Origin: Gammaproteobacteria bacterium
GTDB taxonomy: Bacteria; Pseudomonadota; Gammaproteobacteria; Poriferisulfidales; Poriferisulfidaceae
Reading direction: 5' to 3'
Length of the DNA stretch: 59,297 nucleotides
NCBI GenBank assembly: GCA_028819565.1
Contig: JAPPLD010000021.1
Span: forward strand, 1-59,297
Shown: piece by piece, positions 37,266-45,676 of the stretch
How the letters are laid out: each line of letters begins with the position of its first letter
Numbering within the stretch: the stretch's first letter is position 1
The notes under the pieces: generated by a model
Databases searched by the model: none
What the model was told of the DNA's origin: nothing
The model's input: only the letters and a program-made list of their open reading frames with translations
Program-made: the position numbers and the translations under genes

Positions 37266-38587
37266 TCCGGGTTGCAGTATTGGCACTGGCCGCCCTCGTC
37301 GCCCACACGGCGCAGGCGGCGCCACTTGACGACCTGCTCAAGCGCATGCGCGCCGACCAGGTGCAGGAAACCAACGAGATCCACGAAAGGCTTGCGAAGT
37401 TCCGCGCCGCAGCCAAGGAGCGCGAGGCGATGCTCAAGGAGGCCAAGGGCCTGATTCGCCAGGAAGAGAAGCGCAGCCGCGCCATGGAGAAGCGTTTCAC
37501 CCAGGGCGAGAAGGACCTGATCAGCAAGCGCGACAAGCTGGACGCCCTCACCGTGCACTACAAGGAGGTGCTGGCCACCGCCAAGTTGTGGGCGGGCGAG
37601 CTCAAAGGGCATTTCCTGCAGTCCCTGGTCAGCACGCAGATTCCCGACCGCATCGCACCGCTTGATGCGATTGCGGACGACGACCACACGGCCACGATCG
37701 CGGACATGGACCACCTGCTGTACGCCGCCCTGGAAGAGGCGAGCCAACAGGGGCGGATCGTCCGGTTCAACACCCAGGTCACCCAGCCCGACGGCACGCT
37801 CATCGACGCGTCGGTGATACGGGTCGGCATCTTTACCGCCACGACAGAAGGCCAGTTCCTGAGCTTTACCGAGGATGCCCGGGACATGGTCATCCTCCCC
37901 CGCCAGCCACCAGCTTCGCTGGTCGGCGTCGCGACCGACATGGGGGAAGCGACCGAAGGCCATACGCGGGCCGTCGTCGACCCGTCGCGCGGTGCCATTC
38001 TTTCACTGCTGGTGGACGCGCCGGACCTGATAGAACGGATCCAGCAGGGCGGCATGATCGGTTACCTGATCATCGTGATCGGAGTGTTCGGCGTGCTGTT
38101 CGCAATCGGCCGCAGCATCGCGCTGGTGATCCACATGCAACGGGTTCGGGGCCAGCAACGCGACGTTGATAATCCGAACAAGAACAATGCGCTCGGCCGT
38201 ATCGCCGAGGTCTACCAGAAGCATGCAGACATGGATCCGGAAGCACGCGAGGACCGAGTGCACGAAGCGATCAGCGAGGAGTTGCCGAAGCTCAACTGGG
38301 GCCTGAACATGCTGCGGGTGCTGGCCGCCGTCGCACCGCTGCTCGGCCTGCTCGGCACCGTGACCGGCATGATCCAGACCTTCCAGGCCATTACCCTGTT
38401 CGGCACCGGCGACCCGCGCATGATGGCCGGCGGCATCAGCCAGGCCCTGGTCACCACCGCCCTCGGCCTCAGTGCTGCGGTCCCGATCCTGCTGCTGCTC
38501 ACCGTGGCCCGCTCCTACAGCACACGGATCCGCCAGATTATCGAGGAACAGAGCCTCGGGCTGCTGGCCCGCACGAAGAGCCTATGA
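37262..38587 (+). CDS. TtpC-like MotA/TolQ/ExbB proton channel protein
   Basis: 441 residues from ATG 37262 (ATGA overlap with the DUF3450 gene). Signal peptide, then a long periplasmic, charged coiled coil (about 22-110) and a mixed region to about 260. The ExbB-type channel domain follows: membrane helix near 270 (MIGYLIIVIGVFGVLFAI) and paired helices from about 355 (VAPLLGLLGTVTGMIQTFQAI and ALVTTALGLSAAVPILLLLTV). This extended ExbB is the TtpC component known from Vibrio TonB2. It would couple proton flow to TonB. Confidence 0.92.
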   Translation: MIRVAVLALAALVAHTAQAAPLDDLLKRMRADQVQETNEIHERLAKFRAAAKEREAMLKEAKGLIRQEEKRSRAMEKRFTQGEKDLISKRDKLDALTVHYKEVLATAKLWAGELKGHFLQSLVSTQIPDRIAPLDAIADDDHTATIADMDHLLYAALEEASQQGRIVRFNTQVTQPDGTLIDASVIRVGIFTATTEGQFLSFTEDARDMVILPRQPPASLVGVATDMGEATEGHTRAVVDPSRGAILSLLVDAPDLIERIQQGGMIGYLIIVIGVFGVLFAIGRSIALVIHMQRVRGQQRDVDNPNKNNALGRIAEVYQKHADMDPEAREDRVHEAISEELPKLNWGLNMLRVLAAVAPLLGLLGTVTGMIQTFQAITLFGTGDPRMMAGGISQALVTTALGLSAAVPILLLLTVARSYSTRIRQIIEEQSLGLLARTKSL

Positions 38588-39147
38588 TCCAGGCCTGGCT
38601 TTACGAGCACTACTCGAACGTCGAAGCCTTGCTTTACACCGGCGGCGACGTGCTGCTGATCCTATTCGGCGTCGCCTTCCTGCTGTGGTGGTTCATCATC
38701 GAGCGGCTGTGGTTCTTCTTCGGCCCGAGCCGCCATCGCCGAGACGCGCGTAACCTGTCGGACAAGCTGGAACTGGTGCTCGCCTGGGAAGCGCGCTGGA
38801 GCGCGCACCGCGCCCTCTGGGTGCGCCAGCGATGGGTGTCCGAATCGCGCATCCGGGCCAACCACAGCATGCTGGCCATCAAGGGGCTGGTACAGATCTG
38901 CCCGCTGCTCGGCCTACTCGGCACCATCACCGGCATGGTCGAAGTGTTCTCGACCATGTCCATCACTGGCAACAATAGCGCGCGCCTGCTGAGCGACGGC
39001 ATCTCCCGCGCCACCTACCCGACCTTCGCCGGCCTGGTCATCGCCCTGTCCGGCTATTACTTCATCACGCTGTTCGAGCACCGCGCGCGGCGCGAGCTCG
39101 CAAGCCTGCGCGAACACCTGCTGCTGCCAGCGCACATGCGCAAGTAA
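38584..39147 (+). CDS. exbB: ExbB-family proton channel protein
   Basis: 187 residues, short ExbB form. Membrane helix near 22-45 (LLILFGVAFLLWWFIIERLW), then the channel pair: QICPLLGLLGTITGMVEVFSTMS near 103 and ISRATYPTFAGLVIALSGYYFITLF near 140. The conserved pore Thr is in TYPTFAGL. Forms a pentameric stator with ExbD in the inner membrane. ATGA overlap with the TtpC-like gene; 28 bases before exbD. Confidence 0.92.
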   Translation: MIQAWLYEHYSNVEALLYTGGDVLLILFGVAFLLWWFIIERLWFFFGPSRHRRDARNLSDKLELVLAWEARWSAHRALWVRQRWVSESRIRANHSMLAIKGLVQICPLLGLLGTITGMVEVFSTMSITGNNSARLLSDGISRATYPTFAGLVIALSGYYFITLFEHRARRELASLREHLLLPAHMRK

Positions 39148-39175
39148 TCCGGCAACCGCACACCTCGGAATCACC

Positions 39176-39586
39176 ATGAGAGTCATCCGCCGCCGAGAAG
39201 CCGAAGAAGACCAAGGCGTGGACATCACCCCACTGATCGACATCGTCTTCATCATGCTGATCTTCTTCATCGTGACCGCCTCCTTCGTGAAGGAGTCCGG
39301 CGTGGAAATCGATCGCCCGAAAGCGGATACAGCGGTCATGCAGAGCCAAGGGACGATCCTGATCGGCATCACCGCCGAGGACGAGGTCTGGATCAACCAC
39401 CAGCCGGTAGACGTGCGGTCCGTGCACGCGCACGTCATGCGGCTGCAGGCCGAAAACCCACAGGGCGGCGTCGTCATCCAGGCTGACCGCGATTCCCGCA
39501 ACGACATGCTGGTGCAAGTCATGGATCAGATCCGGCAGGCCGGGGTGGAGAAAATCGCCCTTGCGGCGAGTCCGGGTCAGCAATGA
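39176..39586 (+). CDS. exbD: ExbD-family transport protein
   Basis: 136 residues. Cytoplasmic start, one membrane helix (about 20-41) carrying the essential Asp in DITPLIDIVFIMLIFFIVTA, then a periplasmic domain ending in MDQIRQAGVEKIALAA, the usual ExbD/TolR end. With ExbB it converts the proton gradient into work on TonB. ATGA overlap with tonB. Confidence 0.94.
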   Translation: MRVIRRREAEEDQGVDITPLIDIVFIMLIFFIVTASFVKESGVEIDRPKADTAVMQSQGTILIGITAEDEVWINHQPVDVRSVHAHVMRLQAENPQGGVVIQADRDSRNDMLVQVMDQIRQAGVEKIALAASPGQQ

Positions 39587-40209
39587 TTTTCCGGGACCTC
39601 CTGCGGATTCCCCTGATCACGGCGGCGGCCGTCGCCACGGTCTTCGCCCTGTTCACCCTGATGTATTCGCTGGTGGTGACGGATCTGGCCGGCCTCAAGG
39701 ATGCCACGGATTCGGTGCGCTTCGACTTCGTCCGCCTGCAGAAGAGAGATCTCACCCCGACCAAGCGCGAACTGCCTGACAAGCCGCAGAAGCCGAAAAA
39801 ACCGAAGATGCCGGATACCCAGAGCGAGTCCGAATCCCTCAATCCGGACGGCATGAAATTCTCCACCTCCTCGGCCAACCCATACAAGCTCGACCTGATG
39901 ACCGGCGGCGATCTGTCGAAAGGCTGGGCCGGAACCCGCGATCCCCTGCCGATCATGCGCGTCACTCCGATCTACCCGTCGCGGGCGAGCCGGCGCGGCA
40001 TCGAGGGCTGGGTCGAGGTCGCATTCACGATCACCACCACCGGCGCCACCGAGGATCTCCGCGTCGTCGCCGAAGACCCGCCCGGCGTGTTCAGCCGCGC
40101 GGCGATGAAGGCGGTGCGCAAGTGGAAGTACAAGCCGCAGGTGATCGATGGCAAGGTACAGCCCCGTCCGAACGTGCGCGTGATGCTCAAGTTCGAGCTT
40201 GAGAAATGA
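39583..40209 (+). CDS. tonB: TonB energy transducer
   Basis: 208 residues. N-terminal membrane anchor (about 9-32), a short Lys/Pro linker (KPQKPKKPKMP, about 67-77; much shorter than E. coli TonB) and a C-terminal TonB domain from about 128: IYPSRASRRGIEGWVEVAFTI and MKAVRKWKYKPQVIDGKV. The short linker is typical of TonB2 types, which depend on TtpC to reach the outer-membrane receptors. ATGA overlaps at both ends. Confidence 0.94.
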   Translation: MIFRDLLRIPLITAAAVATVFALFTLMYSLVVTDLAGLKDATDSVRFDFVRLQKRDLTPTKRELPDKPQKPKKPKMPDTQSESESLNPDGMKFSTSSANPYKLDLMTGGDLSKGWAGTRDPLPIMRVTPIYPSRASRRGIEGWVEVAFTITTTGATEDLRVVAEDPPGVFSRAAMKAVRKWKYKPQVIDGKVQPRPNVRVMLKFELEK

Positions 40210-41390
40210 GTTTTCGTCTCGCCCTCGTCGCCGTGCTCGCTGCCGCCGTGCTGGCCAGCCCGCCGCTGCCCGCCGCGACGCTTTCCGAGAAGGTGTTCCG
40301 CGTACTGACCGAAATCTACGAGCTGCGCGAAGCGGACAAGAACGCCGAAGCGCTGCGCAGAACCGAGAGCCTGCTGAACCGCAAGCTTAGCGACCACGAA
40401 CGGGCCCAGGTCCTGTTGCTCAAATCCGACCTCCTGCTGGGCCTGGAGCGCTATCGCGAGGCTATCCAGCCGATGGAGGCGGCGCTCGCAACCGGCGCGG
40501 TTCCGGAGCAGCGTCTCGACCAGATCCGCTACAACCTCGGGCAGCTGTACAGCCAGATCGGCCGCTACCGTGATGCGATCCGGGTGCTTGAATCCTGGAT
40601 TCGCGAGGCGAAGAGCATCCCGACCAATGCTTATTTCGTGCTGGCCGCCTGCCATCTCGAACTGAACGCGCTGAGACAGGCCCGGCGCTGGGCGGACAAG
40701 GGCCGCGACGAATCGGACAAATTGACCTACACGCAGTACCAGTTCATCGCCTCCATCTACGTGCAGCAGTCCGACTGGACGGCCCTGCAGAAGCTACTGG
40801 AGGAGGCCATCCAATCGTTCCCCGACAAGGTCGAGTTCTGGCGGCAGCTCGCGCAGGTACACATGGAACGGAACCGCGAGGCACAGGCACTGGCGGTGAT
40901 GCGCGTGGCTTATGCGAACGGGCTGTTGAAGCGCGGCGAAGACCTGGTGCGCCTGGCGCAGCTGATGCGCCTGCGCAACGCGCCCTGGCTGGCCGCGAAC
41001 GTGATGGAAGACGGGATGAAGCGCAAGGTGATCGAGCCGACCTCGCGCAACTGGCTGCTGCTCGGCAACTCCTGGATGGCGGCGCGTGAATACGACCGCG
41101 CTTACCCTCCCCTGGAGAAAGCCGCCGAAATGACCAAGAAGCCGCGTGACTGGCTGCGCCTGGCGCGCCTGTACGCGCAGAACGCGGGCTGGAGCGGCTG
41201 CATCAAGAGCGCCGATGCCGGCCTGCGCACGAATCCGCCCGACCCGGGTCCGTTCCAGATACTGCGCGGCGTCTGCTCCTACGAGGAAGGCGACTTCAAG
41301 AAGGCCCTGGACGCGTTCGCGAAGGCCCGCAAGAGCAAGAAGTCCGCAACCGAAGCGAGGGGCTGGATCCAGTTCATCGAGAACTTGTGA
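40206..41390 (+). CDS. TPR protein of the TonB operon
   Basis: 394 residues. Signal peptide to about 22 (AAAVLASPPLPAA), so periplasmic. The rest is a chain of tetratricopeptide-like repeats, clearest in ALRRTESLLNRKLSDHERAQVLLLKSDLLLGLERY, DQIRYNLGQLYSQIGRYRDAI and FKKALDAFAKARKSKK. A TPR gene commonly ends TtpC/TonB2 operons and is thought to act in assembly of the complex. ATGA overlap with tonB; GTGA overlap with ubiG. Confidence 0.9.
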   Translation: MSFRLALVAVLAAAVLASPPLPAATLSEKVFRVLTEIYELREADKNAEALRRTESLLNRKLSDHERAQVLLLKSDLLLGLERYREAIQPMEAALATGAVPEQRLDQIRYNLGQLYSQIGRYRDAIRVLESWIREAKSIPTNAYFVLAACHLELNALRQARRWADKGRDESDKLTYTQYQFIASIYVQQSDWTALQKLLEEAIQSFPDKVEFWRQLAQVHMERNREAQALAVMRVAYANGLLKRGEDLVRLAQLMRLRNAPWLAANVMEDGMKRKVIEPTSRNWLLLGNSWMAAREYDRAYPPLEKAAEMTKKPRDWLRLARLYAQNAGWSGCIKSADAGLRTNPPDPGPFQILRGVCSYEEGDFKKALDAFAKARKSKKSATEARGWIQFIENL

Positions 41391-42100
41391 CTGCCGAGAT
41401 CAACCAAGACCCGGCCGAACTCGCACAATTCGACGGCCCGGACCTCGACTGGTGGGACCCGCAGGGCCCGATGCAGGCCCTTCACGCGATCAATCCGGCC
41501 CGCTTCCAATACATTGAAGAACATTGCGAACTGGCCGGGCAGGCCGTGCTCGACATCGGTTGCGGCGGCGGCCTGCTGACCGAATCCCTGGCCCGCGCGG
41601 GCGCGGGTGTCACCGGTCTTGACCTGTCCGGCACCGCGCTGGAACAGGCCCGGGCGCACGCCCAAGAGCAGGCGCTCGATATCGAATACCTAGAGCAGGA
41701 CGCGCACGCGCTCGCCGGGCAACGCCCCGAAACATTCGACGTCGTGACCTGCATGGAACTGCTGGAGCATGTCCCGGACTTCCCGGCCCTGCTCGGCGAC
41801 TGCGAGCAACTGCTGCACCCGGGCGGCTTCCTGTTCGTGTCCACGCTCAACCGCACCGTCTCCGCCTTCATGCTGGCCATCGTCGGCGCCGAGCACCTTG
41901 CCGGGATCCTGCCGGTCGGCACGCACCGCTATGACCGCTTCATCCGCCCTTCCGAACTGGCGCAGACCGCGCGGGATCTGCGGCTCGTGGTGGAAGACAT
42001 TCGCGGCATCGCCTACAATCCGCTGACCCGCACCGCCCGGCTCGGCGGCAGCCCTCGGGTCAACTACCTGATGCGCCTGCGCAAGGCGGCACAGGCGTGA
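41387..42100 (+). CDS. ubiG: Ubiquinone biosynthesis O-methyltransferase
   Basis: 237 residues, GTG start overlapping the TPR gene stop (GTGA). Carries out both O-methylations of ubiquinone synthesis. Family start TAEINQDPAELAQFDGPDLDWWDPQGPMQALHAINPARF and the SAM motif VLDIGCGGGLLTESLARAG near 50 are diagnostic. The physical coupling to the TonB operon is unusual. A Gph/MupP phosphatase normally follows at once; here it is displaced 1.8 kb by the insert at 42101-43647. Confidence 0.96.
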   Translation: MTAEINQDPAELAQFDGPDLDWWDPQGPMQALHAINPARFQYIEEHCELAGQAVLDIGCGGGLLTESLARAGAGVTGLDLSGTALEQARAHAQEQALDIEYLEQDAHALAGQRPETFDVVTCMELLEHVPDFPALLGDCEQLLHPGGFLFVSTLNRTVSAFMLAIVGAEHLAGILPVGTHRYDRFIRPSELAQTARDLRLVVEDIRGIAYNPLTRTARLGGSPRVNYLMRLRKAAQA

Positions 42101-42138
42101 CAGATCGGATGTCGCTACAGGGCTGGCGGCATTAACTT

Positions 42139-42180
42139 CAATATTCACTGAACAGCGAATATTGAGATTATAGTGAATAT
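42139..42180. repeat. Nested inverted repeats downstream of ubiG
   Basis: CAATATTC (42139-42146) and GAATATTG (42157-42164) form a perfect 8-bp inverted repeat. ATATTCACT (42141-42149) and AGTGAATAT (42172-42180) form a second, perfect 9-bp pair using the same left arm. So one left arm can pair with either of two right arms. There is no T tract. It lies between the ubiG stop and the end of the ATPase gene, at the left border of the AT-rich insert. Confidence 0.7.
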
Positions 42181-42253
42181 GCACTAATACCGGCTGCAAA
42201 GGCGGGATTGGCAGGCGAGGCTCTACGAACCGGCCGCAGCTCCAATCCGGTCC

Positions 42254-43480
42254 TTATTCCTGTCCTCCATTGTCGCTGTTTTCCTGTCGGCGGATAAAGC
42301 GACCCAACAACGGCACGGCAAAAGAGTATCTTCCGTAGCGGTTCTTGTACACCAGCCCCTGAGAAGTAAGCTTGGCGAGCATCTGGTGAACGTGGCTGTT
42401 GCCAAACGGCTTGGGCGCCATTTGCTCGGACTTCTCGACCACTTCCTGGACGGTGAACTCTCCGTCACCATTCCCGATCCAAGCAATCACGGTGAGCAAT
42501 TCCCTTTGCCGGTCAGTGGCACGAGCCCAGCGTCCGGCAAAAAAATCCGAATCCAGCTTCTGCTCGATCTCCACCGCCGGGACAGACGCCTTTTCCCCTT
42601 TGTCGTATCTTTGAATGAACGCGTCGTAAACCTCCCGGCAGATGAACTGGATGAAGTAGGGGTAGCCACCCGACATCTCGACGATGGCATCGGCGGAATC
42701 ATCGCTCAAATACACGGGGCAATTGGCATCCTCGACCGGCTTGCGAATGGCCTCTTCGCTCTCGGCCTCGCTCAGGCGGTCCAGGAACATGACCCGGAAC
42801 ATCCTCTCGGAGAACGTCCGGGCCTCCACCAGTTTAGGAGACAAGGTCGGAAGGCCAGTCAGGACAAGCATCAGGGGGAAGCCTTTCCTTTGCAGCGACT
42901 GGAAAGAATCCAGCAACAGGGACAGGGGGTGCTGCTCCTTGTCCTTGCGATCTTCCAGATTCTGTGCCTCGTCGTAGGCGAAGATGATTCCGCGCGCATT
43001 CGGGGCCGCCTTCGACAAGGCGTTCCAAGTCATTTCCAAAACGCCCTTAGTCTTGTCCAGACTAAGACCTGGAATCTGTTTGTAGACATCCAACAGGGTA
43101 TGGAAATCAAGGGTATGCTGAACTTCCGCCGTATCTGCCACAAACCCGGCATTGCGGGCTTCTTCCGTGCGGATAACCACATGCGAGGTCACCGGGGACA
43201 GATCCGTGCAGAGCCGGGTCGCCAGATTATCCTCGCTCATGCTGGCGGATTCCGAAAGATCCGTTCCCACCCAGATCCAGCCGCGCTCCATCGCCAAAGG
43301 TTTGAACGAATCGAGAAGCACCGTCTTTCCCACCCCGCGAAGCCCGGTCAGGACCATGTTGTCTAGAATTGCCTCTTGTTCCAGCAGGCGCAGGAACTCC
43401 TCGCGTTCCTCCTGCCTTCCGGCGAGCCACGGCGGTTTGTGCCCAGCGCCCGGGCGGAAGGGATTGGAAAAATCAGCCAT
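42254..43480 (-). CDS. AAA/STAND-like ATPase with C-terminal winged helix
   Basis: 408 residues. Walker A GLRGVGKT (46-53), Walker B IIFAYDEAQ (165-173), sensor-1-like LMLVLTGLP near 205, and the GGYPYFIQFICREVYDAF helix typical of Orc1/Cdc6-like and STAND-like ATPases near 278. From about 320 a winged-helix region (RQRELLTVIAW, EFTVQEVVEKS, VHQMLAKLTSQGLVYKNRYGRYSFAVPLL) could bind DNA. No effector domain is visible. It is a lone gene, opposite in strand to its neighbours, AT-rich at both borders and without a Shine-Dalgarno. A defence or mobile-element role is possible but inferred only from setting. Confidence 0.85.
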   Translation of the reverse strand: MADFSNPFRPGAGHKPPWLAGRQEEREEFLRLLEQEAILDNMVLTGLRGVGKTVLLDSFKPLAMERGWIWVGTDLSESASMSEDNLATRLCTDLSPVTSHVVIRTEEARNAGFVADTAEVQHTLDFHTLLDVYKQIPGLSLDKTKGVLEMTWNALSKAAPNARGIIFAYDEAQNLEDRKDKEQHPLSLLLDSFQSLQRKGFPLMLVLTGLPTLSPKLVEARTFSERMFRVMFLDRLSEAESEEAIRKPVEDANCPVYLSDDSADAIVEMSGGYPYFIQFICREVYDAFIQRYDKGEKASVPAVEIEQKLDSDFFAGRWARATDRQRELLTVIAWIGNGDGEFTVQEVVEKSEQMAPKPFGNSHVHQMLAKLTSQGLVYKNRYGRYSFAVPLLGRFIRRQENSDNGGQE

Positions 43481-43506
43481 ATTAATTAACTATTAGTGAT
43501 AAATCT

Positions 43507-43543
43507 AAATTTAGTATAAAATATAAATTCATATAAGTAAAGT
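43507..43543 (-). promoter_or_regulatory. Candidate promoter and operator of the ATPase gene
   Basis: Minus strand: -35 TTTACT (43543-43538), 17-bp spacer, -10 TATACT (43520-43515). A perfect palindrome CTAAATTTAG (43507-43516) overlaps the -10 end, and ATTTAG recurs at 43546-43551. The layout suggests repression by a protein binding the palindrome. Confidence 0.55.
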
Positions 43544-43647
43544 ATTTAGACTTAATCCTGAAAAAACCAGCCCACCATACCCCCGTGGTGTATCATTGAG
43601 GCCGACATCCAACCAAATACCGCGGCGGACTAAAAGGAAAACACCCC

Positions 43648-43791
43648 ATGCCGGATAAACTGCTGGACGCAAATGACACCTTGCAGGCCACTCTCAGGAA
43701 AGTCCATTGGGCGATGTTCTTTTTCTTGACTTCGTTCGCCCTCGCTGGGCTCTCTCTCGGTCTCCTGATTCGCTCGATACTGACGGCATGA
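43648..43791 (+). CDS. Small single-pass membrane peptide
   Basis: 47 residues: a charged, amphipathic start (MPDKLLDANDTLQATLRK) and one strong hydrophobic helix (about 21-44). AAGGAA lies about 9 bases before the ATG. Not recognised. It stands 86 bases before the start of the gph/mupP-like gene and on the same strand, so it may be the first gene of that transcript. Too short for homology to be judged by eye. Confidence 0.5.
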   Translation: MPDKLLDANDTLQATLRKVHWAMFFFLTSFALAGLSLGLLIRSILTA

Positions 43792-43877
43792 CGGGCATCC
43801 CGGTTGAACGCCTTGGGGCTTCACCCCCCCCTGTCGGGCGAAAGTCCTCGGGTTCATTGAACGACTGTCCCCTCCCC

Positions 43878-44546
43878 ATGCCTTCTCCCATCCAAGGCGT
43901 ACTCATGGACCTGGACGGAACCCTGGCCGACACCGCGCGCGACATCATCCCCATCCTGAACGCGCTCTGCCGGGAGGAGAACCATCCGCCCGTCGACTAC
44001 GATACCGCCCGCAACTGCGTCTCGCAGGGTGCCCGGGCAATGATCCGGTTCGCGTTCGGCGAGTCTCTCAGCGACGAACGGGAAGATCGCCTAGTCGAGC
44101 GGCTGCTGGGGCTGTACGCCGAGGCCCCCTGCCGCGAGACGGTACTGTTCGACGGCATGATGGACCTGCTTGAATTCCTCGCCCGCAACGGCACGCCCTG
44201 GGGCGTGGTGACCAACAAGGCCGGATACCTGGCGGAAGCCATCCTCGAGGCAATGGACTTCCCCGCTCCGCCTTCCTGCGTGATCGGCGGCGACACCTTG
44301 CCGCACCGCAAGCCCCGCCCGGAACCCCTGTTGGAGGCGGCCCGCCGCATCGAGGTGGACGCCCAACATTGCCTGTTCCTGGGCGACGACCCTCGCGACA
44401 TGCAGGCGGCCCGCGCCGCGGGCATGACCGGCGTGATCGCCGCGTTCGGCTATATCCGCCCGGAGACCGACCTCTCGAGCTGGGAGGGCGACGCGACCAT
44501 CCAGCATCCTGCTGAACTGAAGTCGTTCCTCAATTCCTCCTCATGA
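43878..44546 (+). CDS. HAD phosphatase, phosphoglycolate or MurNAc-6-phosphate type
   Basis: 222 residues from ATG 43878, which gives the usual HAD start. Motif I MDLDGTLADT near 10 with the nucleophile Asp, motif II VVTNKAGYL, motif III Lys in HRKPRPEPL, motif IV GDDPRDMQAARAAGM. The family includes Gph and MupP. In Pseudomonas the homologue between ubiG and a YciK-like SDR is MupP, which removes phosphate from MurNAc-6-phosphate in cell-wall recycling. The same neighbours here favour MupP, but sequence alone does not separate the two. ATGA overlap with rmuC. Confidence 0.88.
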   Translation: MPSPIQGVLMDLDGTLADTARDIIPILNALCREENHPPVDYDTARNCVSQGARAMIRFAFGESLSDEREDRLVERLLGLYAEAPCRETVLFDGMMDLLEFLARNGTPWGVVTNKAGYLAEAILEAMDFPAPPSCVIGGDTLPHRKPRPEPLLEAARRIEVDAQHCLFLGDDPRDMQAARAAGMTGVIAAFGYIRPETDLSSWEGDATIQHPAELKSFLNSSS

Positions 44547-45676
44547 CTACCTGGATTTGGGCCCTGATGTTCGTATGCGGCCTGTCGGTCGGCATCATCG
44601 TCGGCCTGTGGGTATCGCAACGCCGCGACCAGCAGCATCTCGGACAGCTCAACCAGACGCTGCGGGAGAGTTTCTCCGCGCTTTCGGTCGAGGCCTTGGA
44701 GCGCAACGCCGAACGCCAGCGCGACTCGCTCGAGAATACGCTCAAGCCGCTGCAGGAGACACTGGAACGCGCGCGCAAGCAGATCGACGAAATCGAAAAG
44801 GAACGGCATACCCACTACGGGCGGCTGACGCAGCAGTTGCAGGACGCGGTCACCTCACAGGAGCAATTGCGCCGCGAAACCCAGACCCTGTCGCAGGCAC
44901 TGGCCCGTCCACAGGTACGCGGCTCCTACGGCGAAGTCACGCTTCGGCGGATCATCGAACTGGCCGGCATGACCGCGCACGTCGACTTCGTGGAACAGGC
45001 GCAGCAGGACAGCGGCCGGCGGCCGGACGTGGTGGTGCGCCTGCCAGAGAACCGGGTGCTCCCGATTGATGCCAAGGCGCCCCTACAGAAGTACTCCGAC
45101 GCTTATCGCGAGTCCGATCCGGAGCGCCAGAAGGCGCTGCTGCGGGAATTTGCGGGGTCGGTGCGCGCCATGGTCACGGACCTGTCCCGCAAGGAGTACT
45201 GGGCCGGATTCGCGAGCGAGAACTCACTGGACTTCGTGGTGATGTTCGTGCCCGGCGACCAATTCCTCAACGCCGCGCTGGAACAGGATCCGGAATTGAT
45301 GGACGACGCCCTGCAGAAGAAGGTGCTGCTGGCCACGCCGAGCAGCCTGATGGCGATCCTGCGCGCGGTGGCGTACGGCTGGAACCAACAGAAGGTTGCG
45401 GAGAACGCCGAGCGGATCCGCGATTTGGGCTACCAGTTGTGCGAGCGCGTCGCCGTCTTCTCGGAACACATGGCGGCACTCGGGAAATCACTAGGCGGCA
45501 GCGTCGGCCGTTTCAACCAGATGGTCGGTTCCTGGGAGTCGCGTGTCCTGCCGACCGCCGGCAAGTTCCGCGAACTCGGCGTTGACTCACCCAAGAAAAA
45601 CGCCGATGTCCAAGAACTGACCCAGACTCCCCGCCACACGGCGGATTCAAAGGATACCCCCGACGATGCCAACTGA
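44543..45676 (+). CDS. rmuC: RmuC-like DNA recombination protein
   Basis: 377 residues. N-terminal membrane segment (about 2-22), a coiled coil (about 25-120), then the RmuC nuclease-like domain: VRGSYGEVTLRRIIELAGM near 130, LPENRVLPIDAKAPLQKY near 173 and WAGFASENSLDFVVMFVPGDQFLNAAL near 230. RmuC limits DNA inversions at short inverted repeats. The GE...D.K pattern fits the PD-(D/E)XK-like core. Overlaps the SDR gene by 11 bases. Confidence 0.92.
   Translation: MTTWIWALMFVCGLSVGIIVGLWVSQRRDQQHLGQLNQTLRESFSALSVEALERNAERQRDSLENTLKPLQETLERARKQIDEIEKERHTHYGRLTQQLQDAVTSQEQLRRETQTLSQALARPQVRGSYGEVTLRRIIELAGMTAHVDFVEQAQQDSGRRPDVVVRLPENRVLPIDAKAPLQKYSDAYRESDPERQKALLREFAGSVRAMVTDLSRKEYWAGFASENSLDFVVMFVPGDQFLNAALEQDPELMDDALQKKVLLATPSSLMAILRAVAYGWNQQKVAENAERIRDLGYQLCERVAVFSEHMAALGKSLGGSVGRFNQMVGSWESRVLPTAGKFRELGVDSPKKNADVQELTQTPRHTADSKDTPDDAN

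Noticed and set aside
42182-43500. CACTAAT and ATTAGTG flanking the ATPase as possible element ends
   Set aside because: Only 7 bp, in AT-rich DNA, with no target duplication or transposase; chance is likely.
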